Positions 13,888 through 20,964 of a DNA stretch of 22,677 nucleotides are shown here, piece after piece (the stretch's first letter is position 1; every line of letters begins with the position of its first letter). The translations under genes were made by a program, and so were the position numbers. The DNA is from a virus: IMG/VR virus record IMGVR_UViG_3300018059_000041, positions 1 to 22,677 of that record. One strand, given 5' to 3'. The notes under the pieces were generated by a model. The model was not told the DNA's origin. It made no database searches and was given only the letters and a program-made list of their open reading frames with translations.

Positions 13888-14337
13888 ATGCCTTATATGC
13901 TCGTCCACCATAAAGAAGAAGGAAAGGTCTGTGTTCACAAACAGAACGCAGATAAAGCCGCGGGGGAGATGATGCACTGCTACACGGGCCAGGACGCCGA
14001 GAATAAAGCCAAGGAATACATGAAGACGCTGTATGCCCATTCCAACGACATGTCAGTGATGAACAGGGTACTCCAATTCTTGGGCCTTCATCTTTCGTCC
14101 GAGCCTGAGGATGGCGAACGCTGGGTCACGATCAATGGTCAACGGGTGTTGATCGATGAAAAAAGCGGCGAAGTCAAACAGGGAAACAAAAAAGCCGTTG
14201 GATGGAAAGATCCGCACGAAGAATTCAAATTCGTCCAGCGCCGCCTGGCGGCCGGCAACCTGAAGCGAGGGGAAAAAAGAATGCTCGAGCGCCGCTCGGA
14301 ACGTCTCGCCAAACAGGTCCTTGGAGTGAAGGATTGA
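13888..14337 (+). CDS. Hypothetical head-region protein (149 aa)
   Basis: The frame opens at 13786, but the terminator lies inside that part, so the ATG at 13888 with GGAG 7 bases upstream is the likely start. The N-terminus (MPYMLVHHKEEGKVCVHKQN) looks like a small beta unit that includes C and H. The middle holds ERWVTINGQRVLIDEKSGEV, a short beta hairpin seen in phage structural proteins. The C-terminal third is a long basic helix (FKFVQRRLAAGNLKRGEKR). It lies directly ahead of the protease-scaffold gene (3-base gap). Function unknown. Confidence 0.6.
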   Translation: MPYMLVHHKEEGKVCVHKQNADKAAGEMMHCYTGQDAENKAKEYMKTLYAHSNDMSVMNRVLQFLGLHLSSEPEDGERWVTINGQRVLIDEKSGEVKQGNKKAVGWKDPHEEFKFVQRRLAAGNLKRGEKRMLERRSERLAKQVLGVKD

Positions 14338-14340
14338 GCT

Positions 14341-15798
14341 ATGCCCATACCTATGTCTCTCGACACTCAAATTGATACGGTGGTGGCGTGCCGCGACTGC
14401 ATCAAAAGCTGCGAAGCCTGTATCCAGCAGTGCCAGGATTGCCCCAATCGTGACGCCGTTCACGACTCCTGTGTCGAGTCTTGCCAGAAGTGTATTACCG
14501 CCTGCACGCAGACGATTTCGGATATCGGGCAAGGCGATGAGTATGAGGTTGTGCAATCCTGCCGCGAGTGCTCCCGCTTGTGCATGGAATGCGTGGAGAT
14601 GCTCGAGCTCTGTGCGGAAACCTGCGAGATGTGTAAGCCCACCTGTGAGACCTGCTCGGAATCGTGCGGTGTTTGTTCTGAAATGTGTAACCAGAATACA
14701 GGCGAGATGCCTGTGACTGGACCGGTCAATTACCTGCAATCGGATTTCTCGTTCACCGAGCTGGCCGCCTCCCATAAAGCGATCGACGGCATGGCTGCCA
14801 ATGACGAAGACCCATACATCAGCATGCGCGGGGAAGAGGTCTACATCCGGAGCAACGAGCTCGCGGCCTACCTCGAGAACACCCTGGCCGTGATCGAGAG
14901 CACGAAGACCGAGTCGGGCGAGATCGTGGGCCTGCCCATTGACCTCGAGGGTCACAATCATAAGGGCGGCGCCGGCTGGATCGTCGGGCTGGAACTGGAC
15001 ATCGCGCGCAAGGTCGTCCGCTTCCTGGTCAACTGGACCGAAAAAGGGATCGAGCTCATTAAGGGGAATCTGAGCCGCTTCTTCTCCCCCTCCGTGGATA
15101 CGGAGAACAAAATTATCTTAGGTGGCTCGCTGACCAATTGGCCAGCGTCAAGAAATGCGAAGGGGCAAATCCTACTGCGCCCCGTCGAGTTATCACAATC
15201 CATAAAGGAGATCGATATGGAAAAAACGCTGTTGGAAATGCTTGCCGATCTTCCCGGCAAGGTAGCCGAGGCGGTCCGCGGTGGGAAAGAAGAGAAACTC
15301 CCTCCCACGCCGCCCACTACCGATTTGGAAACCGAGATCAGTCCGCAGCCCAAGGAACTCTTGCGGACCCCGGAAGGGATCGAGGAGTTGGGCAAGCAAG
15401 CGCAAGAGCTTGCCAAGGGCGCGATCCATCTGGAAAAACGCAAGATGCACACCGTTCAGTTCGCATCCCAATTGGCGGGCGGCACGGCGGAACATCCTGT
15501 CGGGCTAAAAGTCCGCCCGAACGAGATCGTTGCACTCCTGCTCTCCCTGCCCGAGCCGCAAGCCCTGGCGGTCGAGAAGATCCTGGCAGGCGCCTTGGAT
15601 GGAGCGGTCAACTTCTCCATGCGCGGTCTGGATGGGTCTGGCTTCATCCAAAAGCCCGAACTGCCCAAAGAGGTCAAGGGCTATCTCAAGACCTGGGTGG
15701 ACGCCGGAAAACCTATAGGTGAGTTCTTCCAGATCAACCTGGAACTCGGCAATCCCGAGGACTACAACCTCACCGAATTCACCAGGAAGGAGTCGTAA
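14341..15798 (+). CDS. Head maturation protease-scaffold (Mu gpI-like) fused to N-terminal Csp/DUF326-like Cys-rich domain
   Basis: A 485-residue protein. Residues 17-116 hold 22 Cys in CxxC, CxxxC and CxxCxxxC spacings on predicted helices, as in Csp/DUF326 four-helix copper-binding proteins. No Cys occurs after residue 116. From about 130 to 285 comes a Mu gpI-like prohead protease: GEIVGLPIDLEGHNHKGG, AGWIVGLELD, NWTEKGIELIKGNLSRFFSP and LGGSLTNWPA. From 293 to the end it is scaffold-like: an acidic, helical, proline-bearing linker then a compact C-terminal part. An in-frame ATG at 15217 (residue 293) with AAAGGAG 6 bases upstream should make the scaffold alone. The protease normally cleaves scaffold and itself from the prohead; the Cys-rich head is not a usual part of the family. 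Confidence 0.82.
   Translation: MPIPMSLDTQIDTVVACRDCIKSCEACIQQCQDCPNRDAVHDSCVESCQKCITACTQTISDIGQGDEYEVVQSCRECSRLCMECVEMLELCAETCEMCKPTCETCSESCGVCSEMCNQNTGEMPVTGPVNYLQSDFSFTELAASHKAIDGMAANDEDPYISMRGEEVYIRSNELAAYLENTLAVIESTKTESGEIVGLPIDLEGHNHKGGAGWIVGLELDIARKVVRFLVNWTEKGIELIKGNLSRFFSPSVDTENKIILGGSLTNWPASRNAKGQILLRPVELSQSIKEIDMEKTLLEMLADLPGKVAEAVRGGKEEKLPPTPPTTDLETEISPQPKELLRTPEGIEELGKQAQELAKGAIHLEKRKMHTVQFASQLAGGTAEHPVGLKVRPNEIVALLLSLPEPQALAVEKILAGALDGAVNFSMRGLDGSGFIQKPELPKEVKGYLKTWVDAGKPIGEFFQINLELGNPEDYNLTEFTRKES
15217..15798 (+). CDS. Scaffold from internal in-frame start (Z-like)
   Basis: Within the protease gene and in the same frame, the ATG at 15217 has an AAAGGAG site (15204-15210) better than that of many stand-alone genes here. 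The product would be 193 residues: EKTLLEMLADLPGKVAEAV, then a Pro/Glu-rich linker and an alpha-helical end. In Mu the scaffold Z is made from an internal start of gene I, and lambda does the same with C and Nu3. The arrangement here fits that scheme. This entry overlaps the full-length gene by design. Confidence 0.6.
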   Translation: MEKTLLEMLADLPGKVAEAVRGGKEEKLPPTPPTTDLETEISPQPKELLRTPEGIEELGKQAQELAKGAIHLEKRKMHTVQFASQLAGGTAEHPVGLKVRPNEIVALLLSLPEPQALAVEKILAGALDGAVNFSMRGLDGSGFIQKPELPKEVKGYLKTWVDAGKPIGEFFQINLELGNPEDYNLTEFTRKES

Positions 15799-15800
15799 TC

Positions 15801-16256
15801 ATGGCTGATCTTACTGCAAATGCCCCTCTGCGCTTCAAGGGAACACCCGTTTCCGAGCGCTGGTACCTGGATACCTCGACCGCTCAAACGATCTATCGCG
15901 GGCAGCCGATGATCATTGACCAGAACGTGGACGCAGACAAAGCGCGCGGCTACGTGGATGCGACCGTGGTGGCTCCGGACGATGTGATCCTCGGCATTGC
16001 GGCCGAGGGCAAGACCGTCGTCGCGAGTGCCGCAGAGACGACCGAGATCGAAGTGTACGTTGCCCCGACCTGGGTCGGGTTCAAATCGACCGCGTTCGAT
16101 AATTCCGACCTCGGCAAGCCTGTGTACATGTCCGACTCAGGCACGCTCGCCGATACCGTCTATGCGGACAACCCGGAGATCGGCATCCTTCGCAAGATCG
16201 AGGATGGGTACTGCTATGTCGAGCTCACCACGCCGAAGATCCCGACGCGGGCATAA
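15801..16256 (+). CDS. Head decoration/cement protein (DUF2190-like)
   Basis: A 151-residue, beta-rich, soluble protein between the scaffold and the capsid genes, the usual place for a cement or decoration protein. A GGAG site is 11 bases upstream of the ATG. The pattern AQTIYRGQPMIID, DVILGIAAEGK and LGKPVYMSDSGTL resembles small capsid-stabilising DUF2190-type proteins with repeating short strands and G-V-A motifs. It would bind the outside of the expanded shell. The call is by context and general pattern; no catalytic residues are expected. Confidence 0.65.
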   Translation: MADLTANAPLRFKGTPVSERWYLDTSTAQTIYRGQPMIIDQNVDADKARGYVDATVVAPDDVILGIAAEGKTVVASAAETTEIEVYVAPTWVGFKSTAFDNSDLGKPVYMSDSGTLADTVYADNPEIGILRKIEDGYCYVELTTPKIPTRA

Positions 16257-16268
16257 GGAGATGACGAA

Positions 16269-17168
16269 ATGACCATAAGTGGCGAAATCCCTACCCTATT
16301 GAAAATGGCCGCACAGACTGGGTTTTTGACCAGTGCGCAGCCGCCCGTCCCTCTCTATGCCCCGATCGCCTCGACCTATGATATGCCGGCCAATGCGATC
16401 GACCTGGTGGATATCGGTGGCGCCCCCATGCCAACTCAAACCAAAGGCCAACCCAATATCCAGGGCTTTATCGAAAAGACCCTGCCGGTCAAGCCGCTCG
16501 ACTGGGACATCGAGGTCACGATCTCGTACAATGCCGTGCGGGATGACAAGACCGGGCAGTTGGAAAAGCGTGCCCGTGGCGCCGGTGACAATTTCCAACG
16601 CCACATCGCCCAGCAATGCTTCCAGGCCCTGAATGATGGCGATGCCGTCACGAACTTCGGCGCCTGCTACGACGGGTTATCGTTTTTCAACGATGCCCAT
16701 GTCGACAAAGGGGGCGCCTACCAGACCGTCCAGGACAACCTGGATGCGCTCACCCTCAACACGACCAATTTCCCGACCGTGTATACCAAGGCGCAGAAAA
16801 CACGCGACGATCAGGGTGTGTTCACACAATACAACTACGACCTCCTGGTCGTAGCGCCTGACCTGGCGAACGCTGCCTGGCAGATCACGACCATTAGAGG
16901 TGGAAGTGAGACCCCGGCAAATGCCAATCAATATGCGGGAATTGTGAAGCATACCGTGGCACCCCAGCTGGACGCGACTGCCGCTATTCTGGTGGCTTCG
17001 AACGAGAATGTAAAGCCGATCATCGTGGTCATGCGCGAGAAGCCCAATCTGCAGGCGGCCTGGTTCGATCCCCATGGACCGGACGGTGGTACCTATTTCT
17101 TCAAGTTCCATGCTGCTTACAACCATGTCTATGGTGAGTGGCGCACGGCGTATATGATCAACACATAG
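16269..17168 (+). CDS. Major capsid protein (Mu gpT-like)
   Basis: A 299-residue protein with a TAAGGAG site before its ATG. It has features of Mu gpT-like HK97-fold capsids: an N-terminal arm, the MPTQTKGQPNIQGFIEKTLP region, an E-loop-like charged stretch with YNAVRDDKTGQLEKRARGAG, GACYDGLSFFNDAHVDKGG (close to the DGxxFFxxxHP of the family), DLLVVAPDLANAAWQI, and a final aromatic strand YFFKFHAAYNHVYGEWR. It should form the icosahedral shell after the protease acts on the prohead. A terminator follows, so it ends a transcription unit. Confidence 0.85.
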   Translation: MTISGEIPTLLKMAAQTGFLTSAQPPVPLYAPIASTYDMPANAIDLVDIGGAPMPTQTKGQPNIQGFIEKTLPVKPLDWDIEVTISYNAVRDDKTGQLEKRARGAGDNFQRHIAQQCFQALNDGDAVTNFGACYDGLSFFNDAHVDKGGAYQTVQDNLDALTLNTTNFPTVYTKAQKTRDDQGVFTQYNYDLLVVAPDLANAAWQITTIRGGSETPANANQYAGIVKHTVAPQLDATAAILVASNENVKPIIVVMREKPNLQAAWFDPHGPDGGTYFFKFHAAYNHVYGEWRTAYMINT

Positions 17169-17200
17169 GAATTTGATCCCTGAAAGCCTAGATCTGAAAA

Positions 17201-17233
17201 GGCGGGTACGCTTTGCAGCCGCCCGCCTTTTTT
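17201..17233 (+). terminator. Rho-independent terminator after capsid gene
   Basis: AGGCGGG (17201-17207) pairs with CCCGCCT (17222-17228) around a 14-base loop, followed by a run of six T. It sits between the capsid stop and the next gene, and may reduce transcription of the tail genes relative to capsid. Confidence 0.8.
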
Positions 17234-17247
17234 ACTTGAGGTGACAA

Positions 17248-17616
17248 ATGTTGGCACGAGTAAAACAAGATTATTTAGCCGGCTCCGTGGCTGCCTTCTC
17301 GGGCCGTGAATACGTGCGCAGCGAATGGCGCGAGGTCCCTGCCGGGTTCGAGAAACAGGCGGAGACTCATCCCTTCTTGGATACACAGCCGTCGACGAAG
17401 GAGATCCGCGCGGGAAGCTCCGGCAAGCCCGGACTTGGAACACCGACGCCCGAGGAACCCACCGTTACCGCAGTAACGGAAGAGTCCCCAGCCGTTGAGC
17501 TGCCCACAGAGGAACCCGCATCGGCCGCGGACGAATCCGTTGTTCTTGATGCACCGGCTGAGCCTGAGGAAGAACCCAAGACTTCACGCCGGCGCAAGCG
17601 CGCGGCGGAGGACTGA
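17248..17616 (+). CDS. Small acidic, disordered head-region protein (122 aa)
   Basis: Starts with GAGGTGA 6 bases before the ATG, right after the terminator. Residues 1-45 could fold (LARVKQDYLAGSVAAFSGRE). The rest is Pro/Glu/Thr-rich and low in complexity (TPTPEEPTVTAVTEESPA and onward), ending in a basic KTSRRRKRAAED. Such proteins occur near the head-tail joint in many phages, but the role is unclear. The segment 17462-17479 also contains an inverted CCGTTAC-N4-GTAACGG, similar to the core of the palindrome at 12436. Confidence 0.55.
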   Translation: MLARVKQDYLAGSVAAFSGREYVRSEWREVPAGFEKQAETHPFLDTQPSTKEIRAGSSGKPGLGTPTPEEPTVTAVTEESPAVELPTEEPASAADESVVLDAPAEPEEEPKTSRRRKRAAED

Positions 17617-17619
17617 CCC

Positions 17620-17976
17620 ATGATCGCCGGACCCTTCACAGCCACCATTCCCGCGGGCGGGACCGGGGTCGTATTAGAAACGGCCCCCATCGAAGGAATA
17701 GTCCTGGAAATCGGACTGAAGCCTACCTTTGATGGCGGCTCGTCGATGGATATCGCGATCGCCACGAAAGGCACATCGTCTCTCACTAAAACCCTCCTGA
17801 CCCTGTCGAACTTCGACACCGCTCTGTGGTACCCGGTGCGCCAGGCGTTGGTCGGTTTAGATGGAGCTGCCTTGTCGGGTCAGTACAATGCTGTCTCGGT
17901 CAGTGATCCGCTGGTGGTCACGGTCACCGGTGGTGGTGCGGGAGATCAGTTGGATGTCTGGCTGGAGCTGCTATGA
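17620..17976 (+). CDS. Hypothetical beta-sandwich-like virion protein (118 aa)
   Basis: A 118-residue protein starting 4 bases after the previous stop, with a GGAGG site. It is mostly short beta strands with Gly/Thr/Val-rich loops (PFTATIPAGGTGVVLET and SDPLVVTVTGGGAGDQLDVW). The final strand reads DVWLELL. Small proteins of this kind at the head-tail junction are often minor structural or stopper proteins. It overlaps the next gene by ATGA. No family can be named. Confidence 0.55.
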   Translation: MIAGPFTATIPAGGTGVVLETAPIEGIVLEIGLKPTFDGGSSMDIAIATKGTSSLTKTLLTLSNFDTALWYPVRQALVGLDGAALSGQYNAVSVSDPLVVTVTGGGAGDQLDVWLELL

Positions 17977-18485
17977 CCACTGGCGCGAATTCATACGGTT
18001 CTGCAGCCGGTGTGGCATCCTACGTCCCGCGTTATGCCAATAATTCGGCAACGTTCGATGAAACAACCACGCGTCCCAAGCTGTCACAGGTAGAGTCGTT
18101 CATCAATCAGATCTCAAGTCTCGTGAATGCGATCCTGGCGAGTAACGGCTTTCATATCCCCGTCTCACAGACCGATGTGGTCTCCGCGATCACGATCTTT
18201 GTCGAACAGGAAGTCGCAGCCATCTCCGAAGGGATCAACGGCAGCGGCCGCTTTGGCCCCACCACCAAGACGCCGAGCGAGTCCCGTTTCAAGATCATCA
18301 TGGATGACATCAACGCCTTTATTTTGGAGCACGCGGACGGCTTTGCCAACCTGGGCGCGGAACGCGACCAGCCGACCGGTGTGGAGATCCTGACGCGCGG
18401 CGTGGACGCGGCCGGCAAGACCTCCTTCCCCATCTTCCAGCGTGAGGCGTTTGGCAATGTGTTCGAGAATTGGACCGATCAATGA
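17973..18485 (+). CDS. Head-tail connector/adaptor-like protein (gp6-like)
   Basis: A 170-residue, mostly helical protein coupled at both ends (ATGA overlaps). PKLSQVESFINQISSLVNAI (about 35-54), then FVEQEVAAISEGI and FKIIMDDINAFILEHA, match the helical pattern of head-tail adaptors that dock under the portal. The context is right: after capsid, before gp10-like and terminator-like genes. It would extend the portal channel and help fasten the tail. The family call is from pattern and position only. Confidence 0.6.
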   Translation: MTTGANSYGSAAGVASYVPRYANNSATFDETTTRPKLSQVESFINQISSLVNAILASNGFHIPVSQTDVVSAITIFVEQEVAAISEGINGSGRFGPTTKTPSESRFKIIMDDINAFILEHADGFANLGAERDQPTGVEILTRGVDAAGKTSFPIFQREAFGNVFENWTDQ

Positions 18486-19021
18486 TCACGATCGAACTGT
18501 CCACCCGCCCGGAGATCCGTAACCTCGGCCGAGTCGTCCACGACTCCTTTGACCAGCTGGCCCGGGAAGCACGCCCCCTGGTGCGGATGCTCGGCAGCAA
18601 GTACGTGGCTTACGCCCGGGAAGAGGCCCCCAAACGCTCGGGGCGCTTTGCCGAGTCCATCTCCTTCGAGGAATTTACCGACGGGCAGTCCTTCGGCTTT
18701 GCCGGCGTGAGCGCCAAGCCGATCGGGCATTTCATTATCCTTGGCACCAAGCCTCACAAGATCGCCCCGCGGCACGCGAATGCCTTGTATTTCTTCTGGA
18801 CAAAAGTCGGCGTTTATACCGTCGTGCCTAAGGGTGGAGGCTTCAAGACCCACATGGCTGGCGGAAAGCTCTGGATCGGCAAAGGATTTGTCCAGCATCC
18901 TGGCACCAGGCCCAACCCCTTCCCGCTTCGGGCACTGGCCCGGCTGAAGGCCGATCTCGAGCATGTGCTCGAGGCCCTGGGTGAGCGCTGGATCCAGATC
19001 ATCGAACGAGGTGGACGATGA
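18482..19021 (+). CDS. HK97 gp10-like tail completion protein
   Basis: A 179-residue protein whose ATG at 18482 overlaps the previous stop; a start 12 bases earlier is possible. It shows the gp10-like pattern: APKRSGRFAESISFEE (about 46-61), an AGVSAKPIGHFIILGTKPHKI segment (about 75-95), a His/Gly-rich loop, and GTRPNPFPLRAL near the C-terminus (the PxxPFxxPAL-type motif of the family). It is thought to finish the head-tail interface or the top of the tail tube. It overlaps the next gene by ATGA. Confidence 0.75.
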   Translation: MITIELSTRPEIRNLGRVVHDSFDQLAREARPLVRMLGSKYVAYAREEAPKRSGRFAESISFEEFTDGQSFGFAGVSAKPIGHFIILGTKPHKIAPRHANALYFFWTKVGVYTVVPKGGGFKTHMAGGKLWIGKGFVQHPGTRPNPFPLRALARLKADLEHVLEALGERWIQIIERGGR

Positions 19022-19473
19022 GTGAAGCCACACTGCAGGCCGACCTGCAGAGAGAATTTCTCACTCTGTCCTCGCTCTTCAGCCTGGGCGATGTGACGAT
19101 CAACGACTGGAACGTCCTGGACGGGCCGTCCGAGAATGCACCCTACATCATTATCGAGAACAGCGATGATTTCGCGATCGCCACGATCCAGACCAGCCCC
19201 AGCCGGCTCTGGATGATCCCCATCACGCTGTTCGTCCGCTTTCTGGACTGGAGTACGAGCGAGGTCGCCTTTGCTGCCGCCCGGCAGCCGGTCCTGGACC
19301 ACCTGGTGGCCAGGGCGTATGCAGCTGCCAGCGGCAACCTGAACTTTGGCCTTCGATCGATCCGATCCGGCAGCCCGGTCGGCTATGTCTATGACCGTTA
19401 TGTGCAGGAGGAGGCAGAGAGTCTTCCTGTCTTCCTTTCCCAGCGGATCGTTCTTGAGATCGCAGAAAAATAA
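19018..19473 (+). CDS. Tail terminator-like protein
   Basis: A 151-residue alpha/beta protein with an N-terminal helix (LQADLQREFLTLSSLF), a central sheet with the WMIPITLFVRFLDW strand, a long helix (EVAFAAARQPVLDHLVARAY), and an ending (FLSQRIVLEIAEK) like the strand that caps tail tubes. This is the fold order of lambda gpU-like terminators. Position before the tube protein also fits. The terminator would set tail length and join head to tail. No single motif proves it. Confidence 0.55.
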   Translation: MSEATLQADLQREFLTLSSLFSLGDVTINDWNVLDGPSENAPYIIIENSDDFAIATIQTSPSRLWMIPITLFVRFLDWSTSEVAFAAARQPVLDHLVARAYAAASGNLNFGLRSIRSGSPVGYVYDRYVQEEAESLPVFLSQRIVLEIAEK

Positions 19474-19485
19474 AGGAGCAATAGC

Positions 19486-20304
19486 ATGGCAAATAAACCT
19501 TTTGTTGGATTTGGAGTGCGTCGCGGGCGGATCTATGACCTGGATACCTATGGTCATCCAGCGGCTACATCGACCGATCCATATATCGGCTTGAATCTCT
19601 ATGGCATTCGAGCCTTCAACCTGACCGACCCGCCCGCCCGGGTGATCTCGCACTTTGACGGCGATAAGATCTCCCAGCAGCAGACCTTTCCGCCCACTGA
19701 CGCCTCCTCCGGCTCGATCACCATCGACGGCTCAGATATGGACCTCAGCGCGCTGGTGGGTAGTGTCATCAAGCGCACGATCGCCGGCATTGAGATCCTG
19801 CCGTCCATGACCGACCAGCGCGGCAACGAACCCCTGGTCGGGATCCTGGTCTATCAGGCCGCGAAGGATTCCAGCGGCAACATCGGCTGGCACACCCGTA
19901 TCATTCCCCGCACGACCGCCATCAAGCAGGACGGATCACTGGGAGAGAACAACTACGAGACGACCTACAACCTCGCGCCGAGTGCCTCCGATTCGCATCT
20001 GTGGGGCGAGGTCATGACGGACCTGGCGGAGGGCACGCAGCACGCCGGCTGGATCGAAGGGTTCTCCTCCAACCCGGCGATGGTCACCGCCTGGAAGACA
20101 GACGGCGTGGAGACGGATTTCGCTTTTGAATCCAGTCACCTGGCGACGGATACGTCCTATAGCGTCTTCCGGGCCATTGCCGGCGTGATCACGCCCATTA
20201 CATCCGGGCTGACGAAGCTCACCACGATGCTGGATTTTGACTACGCCGTCCCGTCGGGTCATATCCTGATGGCGATCCATCAATTCCCGCAGGCGAATGC
20301 GTAA
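19486..20304 (+). CDS. Major tail (tube) protein
   Basis: A 272-residue, beta-rich protein with a strong AAAGGAG site. It has the look of a siphovirus tail tube protein. Features are a series of strands and loops with TIDGSDMDLSALVGSVIKRT, many Asp/Gly turns, and a C-terminal sandwich-like end (VETDFAFESSHLA and onward) that could be an Ig-type domain on the tube's outside. Directly followed by chaperone genes and the tape measure, as is standard. Hexameric rings of this protein stack to form the tube that carries the DNA. No sheath gene follows. Confidence 0.75.
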   Translation: MANKPFVGFGVRRGRIYDLDTYGHPAATSTDPYIGLNLYGIRAFNLTDPPARVISHFDGDKISQQQTFPPTDASSGSITIDGSDMDLSALVGSVIKRTIAGIEILPSMTDQRGNEPLVGILVYQAAKDSSGNIGWHTRIIPRTTAIKQDGSLGENNYETTYNLAPSASDSHLWGEVMTDLAEGTQHAGWIEGFSSNPAMVTAWKTDGVETDFAFESSHLATDTSYSVFRAIAGVITPITSGLTKLTTMLDFDYAVPSGHILMAIHQFPQANA

Positions 20305-20308
20305 GACC

Positions 20309-20662
20309 ATGAGCGATACGAATAAGCCCGGGAAAGTGAAGGTGGGCGGCAGGTCCCTGACGGTTTTCGAGGCCGGGTTTGTCCAGGGCCTGCAGCGTTC
20401 GATCCGGATCGCGGACGCCGGCCGGGAACGGCCGAAGTATTACGAGAAATACAACCTGAGCGAAGATGTCGTGCGCTATGTGCATCAGCTGCTCTACCCT
20501 TCGCTCATCAGCTGCACGCAGGGGGCTCTTCCTACGGAGGAGGAGTTCTTGAATCTCAAGGACAAGGAAGTCAATGAATGGATTGCGAAGGCGCAGGAGC
20601 GGAATGAGGACTGGTTCTCGCTGAACGGCAGCGCTGCAAAGGAGGCCGAAAAAAAAGGGTAG
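20309..20662 (+). CDS. Tail assembly chaperone G
   Basis: 117 residues from the ATG at 20309; an ATG at 20297 would overlap the tube gene's stop and add four residues. It has a small beta front (KVKVGGRSLTVFEAGF), then helices, and a short charged end (AAKEAEKKG). The frame ends right after eight A and GGG, a -1 slippery stretch, while the next ORF continues in the -1 frame with no stop. This is the lambda G/GT layout: free G and the frameshifted GT chaperone the tape measure and tube before assembly. It is cytoplasmic and not part of the finished virion. Confidence 0.75.
   Translation: MSDTNKPGKVKVGGRSLTVFEAGFVQGLQRSIRIADAGRERPKYYEKYNLSEDVVRYVHQLLYPSLISCTQGALPTEEEFLNLKDKEVNEWIAKAQERNEDWFSLNGSAAKEAEKKG
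20650..20656 (+). promoter_or_regulatory. Programmed -1 frameshift site (A AAA AAA)
   Basis: In the G frame the codons are GAA AAA AAA GGG TAG. Slipping back one base on A AAA AAA lets translation proceed as AGG GTA GCG into the downstream frame, which is open until 20964. An inverted repeat ACGACC (20681-20686) / GGTCGT (20700-20705) downstream could help pausing. Confidence 0.75.
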
Positions 20663-20688
20663 CGGGCGTCTTTCGTCTCTACGACCGG

Positions 20689-20964
20689 ATGCAGTCCCTG
20701 GTCGTGGAGGAAAATAAGACGCCGGATACATCCCTCCCGGATCCGTCTGCAGTGGGGTTCTCCGCCAGCGAGATGGACTGGGGGTACGAATTATGGCTGC
20801 GCTGGCGTGCCTTGGGCAAACCGCCGCAGGTGTCTGTACTGATGAAGGAGATTTCAGAGGGGTACGGGGGTGTCATTAGCATGCTGTTGGAAATGGAATC
20901 TCTCTATGCAAAGACGAAACAGCAAGTAGAAGAAAAACTTCCAAAAACACATGGGAACCGTTAA
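20689..20964 (+). CDS. Tail assembly chaperone T extension (made as GT by -1 frameshift)
   Basis: The frame is open from the slip site at 20650-20656; the ATG at 20689 is merely the first Met in it and has no Shine-Dalgarno site. The frameshifted GT protein would have about 218 residues. The T part has a disordered start (ENKTPDTSLPDPS), a MDWGYELWLRWRALG helix and a final charged helix (AKTKQQVEEKLPKTHG). In lambda the T part binds the tube protein while G binds the tape measure. Its last 14 bases overlap the tape measure start, so GT translation may be coupled to tape measure synthesis. Confidence 0.7.
   Translation: MQSLVVEENKTPDTSLPDPSAVGFSASEMDWGYELWLRWRALGKPPQVSVLMKEISEGYGGVISMLLEMESLYAKTKQQVEEKLPKTHGNR

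Noticed and set aside
14053-14961. Leftward ORF of about 300 codons opposite the Cys-rich domain
   Set aside because: It lies antisense to the gpI-like gene and its neighbour, has no start signal, and its His/Leu-rich sequence is the expected complement of the coding strand.
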